From NCBI GenBank assembly GCA_963678705.1, contig OY783217.1, forward strand, positions 2,108,001 through 2,172,000: a DNA stretch of 64,000 bases, given 5' to 3'. The notes under the pieces are model-generated. The model searched no databases, was not told the origin of the DNA, and worked only from the letters and a program-made list of their open reading frames with translations. Made by a program: the position numbers and the translations under genes. Positions 47,480 to 57,731 of the stretch are shown here, one piece after another. How positions within the stretch are numbered: the first letter of the stretch is position 1; each line of letters begins with the position of its first letter. Origin of the DNA: Panorpa germanica. Its lineage: Eukaryota; Arthropoda; Insecta; Mecoptera; Panorpidae.

Positions 47480-47886
47480 TAAGAAATGTAACATCATATG
47501 CACTCAGATTTTCCAAAATAAAGTTCTGAGGAACATAGTGGCATAATGCACCATGGTATGTCCGCAATAGCGATATACATAGGGATCTCAAAGTAACTAC
47601 AGTAGCTGAAGAAATTACGAAAATAGCAGGAAAGCACGAGCAACTTCTCCAACACCATGTCAACGTGGAAGCGTTTCACCTGCTGTACACGGATGGACTG
47701 ACAAGAAGATTAAAGAGAACTAAGCCATTTGCGCTAGTATGATGACCGACAGAAAAAGAGTATCAACAATGGTTAATACTCTGACTTCAAAAATATTACC
47801 ATTATTAAAATTAACTAGAAAAAATGTTATTAGATAGTTTATATAAAGTAGTTATAACAATATAATAGGTTAAAAAAAAAAAAAAA
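47480..47886 (+). pseudogene. Jockey-clade LINE 3' end, frameshifted remnant
   Basis: Frame one (47502-47540) reads TQIFQNKVLRNIV. After a one-base frame change, frame two (47545-47742) reads NAPWYVRNSDIHRDLKVTTV, then AEEITKIAGKHEQLLQHHVN and TRRLKRTKPFALV with a stop. This is the canonical C-terminus of Jockey-clade reverse transcriptases (QNKxLRxIxxAPWYVRNxxIHRDL...RRLKRxxP). A 130-nt 3' UTR and a 15-A tail (47872-47886) follow. It is 5'-truncated, as most LINE insertions are. Nothing upstream of about 47480 could be read as RT. It is older than the intact LINE that begins 122 bp downstream. Confidence 0.85.
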
Positions 47887-47997
47887 TTAAAACTTAAACG
47901 TAAACAAATGTTTGGAATGTCATGAAATTTTGACACAAATCATCTGAAGGTTGTTACTATCTAGAAACCATACAGATGTTTCAATAGTGGCGCCTTT

Positions 47998-48008
47998 ATA
48001 TTTATTAA
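47998..48008 (+). repeat. 5' target-site duplication of the LINE
   Basis: ATATTTATTAA, identical to 53752-53762 immediately after the A tail. The match is exactly 11 bp; the next bases (C and T) differ. This fixes the element start at 48009. Confidence 0.92.
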
Positions 48009-48210
48009 CAGTTTACATCGAGTCTTCTTGGTGAGCGCACGTATTTACAATAAACAAAACAATAAAATAAATAGTGATCTTTTTTTTTGCAAATTATAAT
48101 ATTTTTTTTCGTGATTTATTTTTATTTAAATTATAATTTATATTATTATTAAGTGTTATTAATAAGAAGTGAAGTAACTTCTATTTAATTATCACTGGTT
48201 AATTAACAAT
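48009..48210 (+). promoter_or_regulatory. LINE 5' UTR with presumed internal promoter
   Basis: The leader starts CAGTTTACATCGAGTC at the insertion junction. I-factor and Jockey-type elements begin with CAGT, which acts as an initiator so that the RNA starts at base 1 and carries its own promoter. GGTGAGCGCACG at +22 to +33 occupies the place of a downstream promoter element but does not match its consensus. The rest is AT-rich and has no upstream ATG frame of note. Confidence 0.6.
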
Positions 48211-49638
48211 ATGGATATGGAGGTTGAACCTCCCGATAAAAATCCGAACAATAAAAACAACTCTGTGACTAACAAAGCATTTCCTACAGATAAAACATCC
48301 AGTGATATAACAGAAAACTTAAATAACAATAGTGACAATGTTAAAAAAATATTTAATAATTTATACAACACAGAAACAAAATATGACTCGTATAAAGTAA
48401 TGATAGTTAAAAATAATAGTGATGGAAATACATTTTTTAGTTCTCTTAAATTAGCAGAAATAATTTGTAAAATTAGCAATAAATCTAATATAATAGAAAT
48501 TAAAAAAGTGGGAAGAAATAGAGTAATCGTTCAATGTGCTAATGCAGTACTAGCTAACGAAATTACCAAATCAACATTGCTGAAAAACAATGGGTATGAA
48601 GCGTTTATCCCATTTTACTGGTGCACAAAAGTTGCTATTATAAAAGGTGTTGATATTGAATATTCGGAAGATACAATTTTAAATAATATAGAGTGTCCAC
48701 CTTTTAAAGTAACGAGAGTGCAAAGGTTAAATCGAAAACTAAGAGTTGACGGAGCTATTAAATATGAACCCAGTACAACAGTGAAATTATTCTTTGAAGG
48801 ACTTGCTATTCCTGCTTATGTTTACATGTGGAGACTGAGACGAGCATGTGAACCATTTGTACAACAGACGATACAATGTTATAATTGTTTTAAATTTGGA
48901 CATGCAGCCACAAAATGTAGAGCAAAAGTAGCAAAATGTAAATTCTGCGGAAGTGAAGATCATTTACGTACTGCATGCACATCTCCTAATCCGACATGCA
49001 TAAATTGTAAACTTAACCACGAGGCTACAGACAATGAATGTCCTGAAAAAAAAAGACAAATCAAGATAAAAGATCTCATGGCCCAACACAATCTCAGTTT
49101 TTATGAAGCAAAATTAGAATTAACAGAAAAAAATACAGACTATTTATACTCAGTAAGAACTCAAAACTCTTTTGAAGCTCTAAACTACAATGAGACTTTT
49201 CCCAATATCACTAATAAATACAATAGTATCAACATAATTCCAACATACAAACCAAACCCTTTAACCAGAAGAACCAATACCAGAGTGAATAAATCAAATA
49301 CAGGTAACTCATTACAAAGATCTTACAGTCAACCACAACCTACGACATCCACTAAACAACCACTTCCAAAAAGAAGAAGAGAAGAAAAGAAACCTAACAA
49401 TGAAGAAAGTGACACATTCCTTAAGAAAACTAATCAAGAAAAAAACAGAAAGCAAATCAACCAAGAGAAACCTGATATTACAATGGAAAATTATGATAAT
49501 GATACCTGCTATAAATCAATATATAATAAAAATAATGATGACAAAATTAAAGATACAAACAAAGACCCTAATATTACATCCCAATCTCTTAGAAGCTACA
49601 AGAAACAAATATCTAGTGTACAATGGCCAAACTCGTAA
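48211..49638 (+). CDS. LINE ORF1, gag-like nucleic-acid-binding protein (475 aa)
   Basis: RNA-binding protein expected to package the LINE transcript into the ribonucleoprotein. The ATG context is ACAATATGG. Residues 1-60 are acidic and asparagine-rich. About 65-220 form the folded region that precedes zinc knuckles in I/Jockey gag proteins, with FYWCTKVAIIKGVDIEY near 134-150. Three zinc knuckles follow: C223-x2-C226-x4-H231-x4-C236, C243-x2-C246-x4-H251-x4-C256, and a variant C263-x2-C266-x3-H270-x6-C277. The C-terminal 170 residues are polar and disordered-looking, with a basic cluster KRRRE near 387-391 that could be a nuclear localisation signal. Length and three knuckles are typical of the family. 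ORF1 ends 197 nt before ORF2 in a different frame. Confidence 0.93.
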   Translation: MDMEVEPPDKNPNNKNNSVTNKAFPTDKTSSDITENLNNNSDNVKKIFNNLYNTETKYDSYKVMIVKNNSDGNTFFSSLKLAEIICKISNKSNIIEIKKVGRNRVIVQCANAVLANEITKSTLLKNNGYEAFIPFYWCTKVAIIKGVDIEYSEDTILNNIECPPFKVTRVQRLNRKLRVDGAIKYEPSTTVKLFFEGLAIPAYVYMWRLRRACEPFVQQTIQCYNCFKFGHAATKCRAKVAKCKFCGSEDHLRTACTSPNPTCINCKLNHEATDNECPEKKRQIKIKDLMAQHNLSFYEAKLELTEKNTDYLYSVRTQNSFEALNYNETFPNITNKYNSINIIPTYKPNPLTRRTNTRVNKSNTGNSLQRSYSQPQPTTSTKQPLPKRRREEKKPNNEESDTFLKKTNQEKNRKQINQEKPDITMENYDNDTCYKSIYNKNNDDKIKDTNKDPNITSQSLRSYKKQISSVQWPNS

Positions 49639-49835
49639 GAAAACATCAATATATAAATTAAGTTTATTTTTTAATAAAAACTCTATTCACATCACTAAAC
49701 CAAATCGGTTAATAAATTTACTAAAATATTAAATCAACAACAATTATATAAACATAAAGAAAAAATAAAATATATAAATAAATCGAAAAACAAGACATCA
49801 GATATAAAAATTAATCATTAATTAAAACAGTTAAA

Positions 49836-52800
49836 ATGATAAATTTTATTCAATGGAATTGCAGAGGAGTCAGATATATTAAAGAGGAACTACAACATAT
49901 GTTACAGAAGCATAACATACATATATGCATACTATCAGAAACGTTTTTAACAAAAAATCTCAATTTCAACATCAAAAGTTATTTTATTGAAAGAGAAGAT
50001 AGGATACAGAATACAAACTATAATCCCCACGGGGGTGTTGCTATTTTGATTCATAAATCTATAAAATATAAACGAGTAATGCTAAATAACCCATTTAATT
50101 CGGTCGAAATAGCTGGAATAATTTTAACACATAACGAAACTGATGTAATATGTATTTTATCAATCTATGCTAAACCGAATCATAAACTATCTAATTCTAA
50201 TTGGTCACAGATAAAACAACAAATAGATGTTCCTGTTATACTTGCTGGAGATTTTAACGCGACTAATCTTGCTTGGGATATAAATTGTCCAGGTAGTCAG
50301 TATGAAGGTAACGAATTGTTAGATTTCATAGAAAACGAAAATCTAAATATTATCAACGATGATAAACCAACTAGAGTAAGCAATCTCAGTACAAGGGACA
50401 GTATATTGGATCTCACATTGGTATCAATGACGTTAACACAACAAATTACTTCGTGGCAAGTTCTTGCAGATAGCTTAGGTAGTGATCACTACCCAATTTT
50501 TTTCTGTTTGAATGACTATAATAAAGACCGTTACCGTACATCTGAATATTTAACGAGGAGAAATTTCCGAAAAGCAGATTGGGAGAAATATAGCCTTGAA
50601 ATAGAAAGCAGAATTTCAAACCTTAGCACAAATGGAATCACAAGTAATCCCCAAGATGTTGAAAACAAATACAACCAATTTAGAGATGTTATTAATAATT
50701 CGGCAGACATACATATCCCATCTACCAGATTGTATAATATAACTCCTAATAAAATAAAACCGTCTTGGTGGGACACAGAGTGCAATAAAATGATAGCTCA
50801 AAGAAAATTAGCACTAACTATTTTTAATAAAAACATGACAATGGCGAATTATTTAAATTATAAAAAACATCAAGCTAAAACCAGACGATATTTTAGAGCC
50901 AGAAAAAAAATAGAATGGCAAAATTTCTGCGAGAATTTAAACCCAAACACAACAACCAACATTGTCTGGAATAATATAAGAAAAATTAACAATAAAAGCT
51001 ATAGTACTAAAAGGATAAGTGATAATGAAAATTTAATAGAAGAATTCATTAAAAAAAAATTTCCACAGAACAACAATTTAAATATTACTACCACCACCAT
51101 CGTAAAAGATAATTTTCTAGATAATAACATAAATAAAAATGAAGTAAAACTCGCGTTAAATCATAATAAAAACAGTAGCACAGGATTTGATAGAATAAAT
51201 TACAAAATGATACAAAACTTACCTGACAATGCAATAAATCATCTTACACAAATATATAATCTGTCATTAAACACTGCTGATATACCATTAGACTGGAAAA
51301 AACATATCGTTGTTCCTATATTAAAAACAGGAAAAGATCCAAACAAAGAAGAATCATTCAGACCAATTACTTTACTATCATGTATGGGCAAAACTATGGA
51401 ATCCATCATCAAAAACAGACTGGAGTGGTATCTCGAACATCATAAAAGATTACCTGAGTTACAATTTGCGTTTAGAAAAACAAGAAGTACACAGCATAAC
51501 TTAAACATATTGAATATCGATATTCAAAGAACATACAGTAAAAATCATTATATGATAGCTGCTTTCATTGACATTGAAGCTGCTTATGACAATGTTAATT
51601 TAAAAATATTAAAAGAAAAAGTAGAAAACATAGGTATATCTTCCAAAATATCCAACTGGATTATAAACTACTTCCAAAATAGAGAAATAACAGTTAGATA
51701 CAATAATAAGTTAACTGGTCCTATACTATGTAATCACGGAATTCCACAAGGCTCAATATTATCTCCCTTATTATTCAACATATACACAGAAAAGTTAACA
51801 ACATTATCAGATAACAACACAACAGTACTGATGTATGCAGATGACATGGTTATTTATAGTATGGGCCATACACAAGATATAGCTCAAAACAGATTACAAT
51901 CGAAATTAAGAAAACTAGATATTTTACTAAAGGAAATCAAATTAAATATATCGTCAGAAAAAAGTAAAATAGTTATATTTACAAGGCATAGAATAAACTG
52001 CAGTCCAAAAATAACCATCAGAAATAAAAATATAACTGTTAGTTCAAATACCAAATTTCTGGGTATATTCTTTGATACGAAAAGCACTTGGGCGAAAGAA
52101 ATTGCACATATTATTAACAAATGTCAAAAAGGCTTAAATTTGATGCGATGTATAGCAGGATACAAATGGGGCGCACACCCAACAACCTTAATAAAAATAT
52201 ATAAAGCTATTGTTAGACCGCATATTGACTATTCTAGTACTATGATCTGCACCGCAAATAACTCAAGATTAAAAAAAATTGAAATTATACAAAACAAATG
52301 TTTAAGAATAATATTAGGTGCAATGGTTTCAACACCAATCCAAATCCTCAACTATCAAACTAATATTCCTCCGGTAAATATCAGAATACAACAAATATCA
52401 GACAGTTTCTTTTGTAAAAACAGACATAACTCATGTGGCCCCTTAAATACAAGATTATCTAAACTATATGTTCTTTATAATAAACCATATTGGACAACTC
52501 ATAAAAAACCGGCACTTTTAACTAGTTTTGATAGATATAATAACTTGAACTTAGAGGTACACAACATTATACCTTTTTTCAAATTTCCATTAGAAATAAG
52601 CATGACAACAATACATACAGAAATAAATTTGTTCAAGAAGAATGACAGTAAGGAAATAACTTATCAAAAATATATGGAATATATAACAAAAGATGATATA
52701 AACTGGAGTATATGGTTTACCGATGGTTCATTCGAAAAAAACTCTAAAACTGGAGGAATTGGCATTTTCAATTATAATACAGATCAACAGTATAAATACA

Positions 52801-53564
52801 AACTTAACAACATCACAAATTCTTATAATACAGAAATAACAGCAATTATGAAATTACTAGAAATAATACAAAAAACTGACAATAAAAATATATTAATCTT
52901 CACAGATTCTCGTAGTGTTTGTGTATCTTTAAATAACAATAAATTCAAAAACAATAATAATAACAAAATATGTTCAATTAAAGAATATTTTTTAAAAATG
53001 GAAAAAAATGATATCAATGTTAAACTTATTTGGATTCCTGGACATGTAGGCATAAAAGGAAACGAAATGGCTGACAAACTGGCCAAAGAAGCTTGTGTAG
53101 ATGGGGAAATAATCGAAATAAATTGGTCAATAAATGATTCCAAAAAAATAATTAAAGAAAATTGTATGGCAGAATGGCAGAATATATATAATGAGAAAAG
53201 TCAAAGTACTGGAAAATTTTTTTTTGCAGCGAATCAAAAAATTCCAACAACCACATGGTTTAATAAAAACCATTCACGAAGATATATTTCAACAAATTGT
53301 CGAATGAAATCTGGGCATTCTAGATGTCCAGCTCATCTATACAAAATAAATATAAAAGACACACCAAATTGTAGATGTGGAGAAGAAGGTTCTTTGGACC
53401 ATATAATTCTAGGGTGTCATCTTTTAGCATCAAAAATTGATAGACTTTTAAATGATTTATGTAATGTAGCACAGTTCCCAGTTAATATGTCCTGTTTAAT
53501 GACAAGTGAAGCAACGGCGGAAATAGTAACAAACTTTGTGATAGAAAATAATATAGAAGTGTAA
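49836..53564 (+). CDS. LINE ORF2: AP endonuclease, reverse transcriptase, RNase H (1242 aa)
   Basis: Replication protein for target-primed reverse transcription. Endonuclease, about 1-225: N8 in QWNCRG, E35 in SETFLT, D139 and N141 in AGDFNAT, and S216-D217-H218, so the catalytic set is complete. RT, about 440-760: SSTGFDRINYKMI, FRPITLLSCMGK, D579 in FIDIEAAYD, GIPQGSILSPLL at 635-646, and YADD at 667-670. RNase H, about 955-1085: D963 (WFTDGS), E1000, D1024 (FTDSRS), H1070 (PGHVGIKGNE) and D1080, all present. A C-terminal cluster C1179-x-C1181-x7-H1189-x4-C1194 follows. The length is usual for I-type ORF2. No ribosome-slippage overlap with ORF1; translation by reinitiation, as proposed for I factors, is inferred. 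Confidence 0.96.
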   Translation: MINFIQWNCRGVRYIKEELQHMLQKHNIHICILSETFLTKNLNFNIKSYFIEREDRIQNTNYNPHGGVAILIHKSIKYKRVMLNNPFNSVEIAGIILTHNETDVICILSIYAKPNHKLSNSNWSQIKQQIDVPVILAGDFNATNLAWDINCPGSQYEGNELLDFIENENLNIINDDKPTRVSNLSTRDSILDLTLVSMTLTQQITSWQVLADSLGSDHYPIFFCLNDYNKDRYRTSEYLTRRNFRKADWEKYSLEIESRISNLSTNGITSNPQDVENKYNQFRDVINNSADIHIPSTRLYNITPNKIKPSWWDTECNKMIAQRKLALTIFNKNMTMANYLNYKKHQAKTRRYFRARKKIEWQNFCENLNPNTTTNIVWNNIRKINNKSYSTKRISDNENLIEEFIKKKFPQNNNLNITTTTIVKDNFLDNNINKNEVKLALNHNKNSSTGFDRINYKMIQNLPDNAINHLTQIYNLSLNTADIPLDWKKHIVVPILKTGKDPNKEESFRPITLLSCMGKTMESIIKNRLEWYLEHHKRLPELQFAFRKTRSTQHNLNILNIDIQRTYSKNHYMIAAFIDIEAAYDNVNLKILKEKVENIGISSKISNWIINYFQNREITVRYNNKLTGPILCNHGIPQGSILSPLLFNIYTEKLTTLSDNNTTVLMYADDMVIYSMGHTQDIAQNRLQSKLRKLDILLKEIKLNISSEKSKIVIFTRHRINCSPKITIRNKNITVSSNTKFLGIFFDTKSTWAKEIAHIINKCQKGLNLMRCIAGYKWGAHPTTLIKIYKAIVRPHIDYSSTMICTANNSRLKKIEIIQNKCLRIILGAMVSTPIQILNYQTNIPPVNIRIQQISDSFFCKNRHNSCGPLNTRLSKLYVLYNKPYWTTHKKPALLTSFDRYNNLNLEVHNIIPFFKFPLEISMTTIHTEINLFKKNDSKEITYQKYMEYITKDDINWSIWFTDGSFEKNSKTGGIGIFNYNTDQQYKYKLNNITNSYNTEITAIMKLLEIIQKTDNKNILIFTDSRSVCVSLNNNKFKNNNNNKICSIKEYFLKMEKNDINVKLIWIPGHVGIKGNEMADKLAKEACVDGEIIEINWSINDSKKIIKENCMAEWQNIYNEKSQSTGKFFFAANQKIPTTTWFNKNHSRRYISTNCRMKSGHSRCPAHLYKINIKDTPNCRCGEEGSLDHIILGCHLLASKIDRLLNDLCNVAQFPVNMSCLMTSEATAEIVTNFVIENNIEV

Positions 53565-53751
53565 TTTAAGTTAGATTATTTTATTTAGTATGTATTTAAT
53601 TTTAAGTTTAATTTTTTAAAAGAATCAATTTGTTTGTATTTATTAGAATAATTATAATTTATATGTAAATTTTTATATAATTTTACAAATAAAACCAATG
53701 GCAAGAAGGCTGAATAAGCCAAAGCCTAAATTAAATAAAAAAAAAAAAAAA
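53565..53751 (+). other. LINE 3' UTR, terminal hairpin and A tail
   Basis: 171 nt of AT-rich UTR contain AATAAA at 53688-53693 and 53734-53739. GGCT-GAATA-AGCC at 53708-53720 can form a short hairpin, followed by AAAGCC and then 15-16 As (53737 on). The RT of I/R2-like elements recognises 3' UTR RNA structure, so the hairpin is a candidate priming signal. Similar GCC-rich hairpins end three or four other LINE fragments in this window. Confidence 0.75.
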
Positions 53752-53762
53752 ATATTTATTAA
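53752..53762 (+). repeat. 3' target-site duplication of the LINE
   Basis: ATATTTATTAA directly after the A tail, identical to 47998-48008. The first A may equally be counted in the tail. Confidence 0.92.
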
Positions 53763-56700
53763 TCTATTGACAAACTTACTTCCTAAAACTTCCAGTATTC
53801 CTTCTAATAATCAATAATCCCTAACATACGAGTGTAACAAACTTTTATTATTCCCAACTTGTTTTTGTAGATACGCCCTTATATTTTCTTTACAAGTTTT
53901 ATTTAGTTTTCGGATAAAAAGCTTACCGAATACTGTTACGCATAAAGAACATACTTAAGTCACACTTAAATCTCTCTTACTTGTGACATTGAATACTATT
54001 TTGCTTCAGCATTACATGTCGCTGTATCGTAGTTTAACTCGTTCCAGTTCCTGTTTATGAACTCTAAACTTCTGTTAGCCATAAATCCTATTATTAGATA
54101 ACTTTATGTTTGTTTTTACCGTGTAATCTTGTTTTACACTCTAAAACTGTTATTGTTATTTCAATTTATATAAATCTCCTGTACACACAAATAAAAGTGG
54201 ATAATTTTTCTAAATGAAAACATATTTTCTTATTTTTATTTCCGCTGAAACTGTTCTTGACAAATACACCAATGTTACCCCAATTTTCTGATACTTTACA
54301 AATGATCTGGTGATACTTTTATGTACTTTTTATCCCTTATAAATGTATTCAAAACTCTTAAAGAAATTCAATCGTTTAAAACAGATAGGGGCTCGAGGGT
54401 GGGGGGTTTGACAACTTTTAAAGTTTCGATTTTGCTGCTTACGACTGCACTTTTTTTACTTGGTTTAGTTTCAGTGTGACATCAACAGAATATAACTGTA
54501 AAATATACGTTGGATCTCAAATTTGTTATTTACTGCATATGGAAATAGTAAAGAAATGGCACAGGAAATATTTACTGGAAAATGCTAAAATGTAAGTTGG
54601 AAAATTGCCAAAGTTTGAGTAATTCTTCACCATGAAAGTTTAAGGCCTTTTGCCAATAGTACAAAAGCATAACGTGTTTCATACACCCCATATTATCCAA
54701 TTTTTAATATAAGATATTTCTACATCACAATAATTCTATCCTTATGTTGCTTCACTTCATATAAACGCTAGCTGTAATATTTTATCCCACAAGGTGTAAG
54801 ATACTTTGCATAGCACTTAGGATTAGCAATTCATAGTGTAACATGATCTTATGCACCTGCGGTTACATTGTATATTACATCCACATCTAAAACCTGTAGA
54901 CGTTTAAAAATATAAAAGTTTAAAGCTCAAAAAGCTCTGCAGCAAAAGTAGCTTTAGGGTTGTTCGCAATGTGCTGGTAATGGTTTCAGTGGAGGAATTT
55001 ATTTTTAATAAACACGATTTAGACTTATTAAGGGTCGTTATGTGAATATATATTAGTTTTAGGAACACAATTATTACTTAAACTTTGTTAAAATAAATAT
55101 GTACTATAAATTGTACAGTAAAAGTTTTTTGTATTCTTTAGGAATAAATATATTAGCTTTTAGATGTGTGTGTGTTTTTCTACAGGTAATATTTTTTTAA
55201 ATTGATACCCTGTTATGTATTTAATCAATCTTTTAATTAAATTTCTAACCTGACATGATTACTCAATATTTGCAAGGCGCCTTAGTGTTTACCAGCGCGG
55301 ATTGTATTTCTAGGGGAGTATCAAATTCTATCAAATATTCAGAATGTTATAAAGCGTTCTAAAACATTAAAGTACATACGTATATAAAACATGGGTGACT
55401 TTAAATATAACCCCTTTATTTTAAAGTAAAATTCAGTTGTACATAAATAGGGGTTGTGTCAAAATCAGTCGGAGGGATGCTGTAAACTTAAAACCAGAAA
55501 AAATGAAAAAGCGAACTGCAAAGTTGTAATTTGAGTAACAACCGATCCACTTATCTTTTTTAAAACTTTTCTACAAAAGTTTTTCTCTTTTTTTTCTATC
55601 ATCTAATAAAGTAAATCATAAATTTAAGATAGGTTTTCTTAATGTTTTAATTAAATTCATTATAGCTTTTGTATTCTGTGAGATATTTATTATTTATGCG
55701 GAGGTTTTCAAATATATTTACTTATAAGAAAGGGGAGATTATTATTATGGAAGACATTTTTATCTTAATATCATTATTATGGTGTTGAGATGTTTTTTTA
55801 TAGAAAAATTTATTAATTTAATTAATCATCCATTAAAGTTAAGTGCTAGTTAAATAACAGTGTTTGGATGGAACATCTAAAGAAATCCATTGCAGAGAAT
55901 TGAAATCTATGTTAAAAATATTGCAGCTCGAAGATGCAGAGTATGTTAGTATTCTTCAAACACCCCTTTGGGAGGTTTCCCCTTATCACATATTTTGAGA
56001 ACAAAGACAAAAAAATACTGATACAATTCTTTTGTTCAATAGATATCTTGAATCAGGCAGGGCTGGGGTTTCTAATATGCCTCAGGGCGAAGGTCACGCG
56101 CGATCTACTATATAGCGGCATAGGGGGTTGATAGGGCCTGGAGACTATTGAATCACGCTGAAATAAGCAAAAGGGTGTATTTGAAAGACTTTTACTTTAC
56201 TTATAGAAGGTTTTATAGTACACTAAATTAAAGAAAACCAAAGAAAAAGAAATCTGATACTTAAAGGCGGTAACCTGTGAGACAATTGTGTGATATATTC
56301 ATTTAGGCAATCATGTGCTTCACATAAAACGATTTTATTTGGTAAATTGATGGTTTCTTAAGGTCAAAGTCACCCACATTTTGTCTATAAGGTAAAATTT
56401 ACTGTCCCGGATTAAACCTTCACCGGGCACATTTATCTTGCTTGTTTATTAATTAATTCGGGCCTGTGTATGCGTGTTTGTTGATATTTATTGACTGAGA
56501 TATACAAAAACAGAAACAATCACTAGACCTCTTCTTTCGCACGCCCATAATTCTATTTCTCCTCTGTTTATCTCATCCTAATACAATTTGCAGCAGACAA
56601 TGGTCCTCTAGACCCCCTTGTTTGTTTTTATCACGGGATTATGTATAAATTATAATACTTCTTCTGTAATTAGCTGCACTGGAGTAGCGTACAAATGAAA

Positions 56701-57711
56701 TACAGTAGGATTATAGTATAATCCATATAACGGCGTCTCAGCTTGCAGGATACAGGATCTGTATCCTTTCCTTGCACTTTATATATCTTCCTTTATCCCT
56801 TAGAATATATTTCGCTAATTTATTTTGATGCTTCTTATGCACTGCAGGGTTTGGTAATGTAGTCAGTGGAATTTCTCGGAAACTGTGCATTGATTGTTGC
56901 AATACCCAGTTATCGTGAAGCAATTCATCATACAGGTCAAAATACGATAGTTCGGCGGGGATTTAAACTTAAAAGAGGTTATAAGAGCGGTATAAATCTA
57001 TAATACGATAATGAATTTTATCTTATTCGTTTCTAGACACATTATAGAAAAATAAGTGAGTCAGTGCTTTTTAGTTATATCGGCAGTTTATACCCCACAA
57101 CTTGTTTTAAGTATGAGTCGCTGCCGAACTCTTGTAATTTGAACTATATTATAGTTTATTGTATGAGAAGTTTCCTCCATCATAAGCAAAGTGGAGTCAA
57201 ATATTGGTTTTTCATAACTCTACTTCTTATAGTTCATTTTCTTTTAAAATCATTATTACGTAGGCTTCTGCTTTTGCCGGTTTAAAGAGTTACGATATAC
57301 TTGTATATAATAATTAGAAGACGGAATCAAGGTACAATGCGAGATATATACAGTTGTGGAGGAAAGAGCTAAGTACCTTATTACGCTGTTATTTAAAAAG
57401 TAGTTTGTGATACTGAAACTTCCAATTCGTAACTTTTCAAATTTTAGATTTTTGTTTATCCGAATTATAATGTATCTACTATAGACATCGCTGTACAGGA
57501 CATAATATTTTATAATAAAGCAAAGAATTCCTTTGACTACAAACTCCATCCGAAGCGTCGCTTTCAGTTAGCGCTAAGAAGTCATTTGGTGTGGTTCCCA
57601 GAACGACTGTAATAAAAATATCAAGAGAATTGTTTAACTCGTAAGTCGTAATGTATTGGTATTGCAGCATAAATAAGATTACGTTAAGGATTACGACTTG
57701 AGTCATTCAAG
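53763..57711. other. AT-rich noncoding stretch
   Basis: No gene supported. At 55185/55186 a run GTGTTTTTCTACAG abuts GTAATA, a weaker echo of the ratchet-type site at 22877. Chance frames only elsewhere. Confidence 0.4.
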
Positions 57712-57731
57712 ATTCTGTTTTTCTCTTGCAG
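57712..57731 (+). other. Strong 3' splice-site-like sequence
   Basis: ATTCTGTTTTTCTCTTGCAG is an excellent acceptor consensus with an unbroken pyrimidine tract, ending at 57731. No open frame or donor of similar quality follows within 150 bp, so an exon is not proposed. Confidence 0.2.

Larger units (their letters stand above)
48009..53751 (+). mobile_element. Full-length, apparently intact I-type LINE (5743 bp)
   Basis: A complete non-LTR retrotransposon bounded by an 11-bp target-site duplication. Parts in order: CAGT start, 202-nt leader, ORF1 (gag-like), 197-nt spacer, ORF2 (APE endonuclease, RT, RNase H, Cys/His cluster), 171-nt 3' UTR and a 15-16 A tail. The presence of RNase H after RT excludes Jockey and points to the I superfamily (I, Nimb, LOA, R1 relatives); a CAGT start is usual for I and Jockey elements. 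The sense strand is strongly A-rich. No stop, frameshift or deletion interrupts either ORF, and the duplication is exact, so the insertion is recent and may be competent. The clade within the I group is not settled by reading alone. Confidence 0.95.

Noticed and set aside
47415-47679. Two minus-strand frames of 61-82 codons.
   Set aside because: They lie antisense to the + strand Jockey remnant (APWYVRN...RRLKR).
48192-48479. Minus-strand 95-codon frame.
   Set aside because: Antisense shadow of LINE ORF1; its leucine/serine richness mirrors the A-rich sense strand.
49400-49732. 110-codon + frame overlapping the end of LINE ORF1.
   Set aside because: Lysine/isoleucine-rich off-frame reading of A-rich DNA. 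It is not a known part of LINE organisation.
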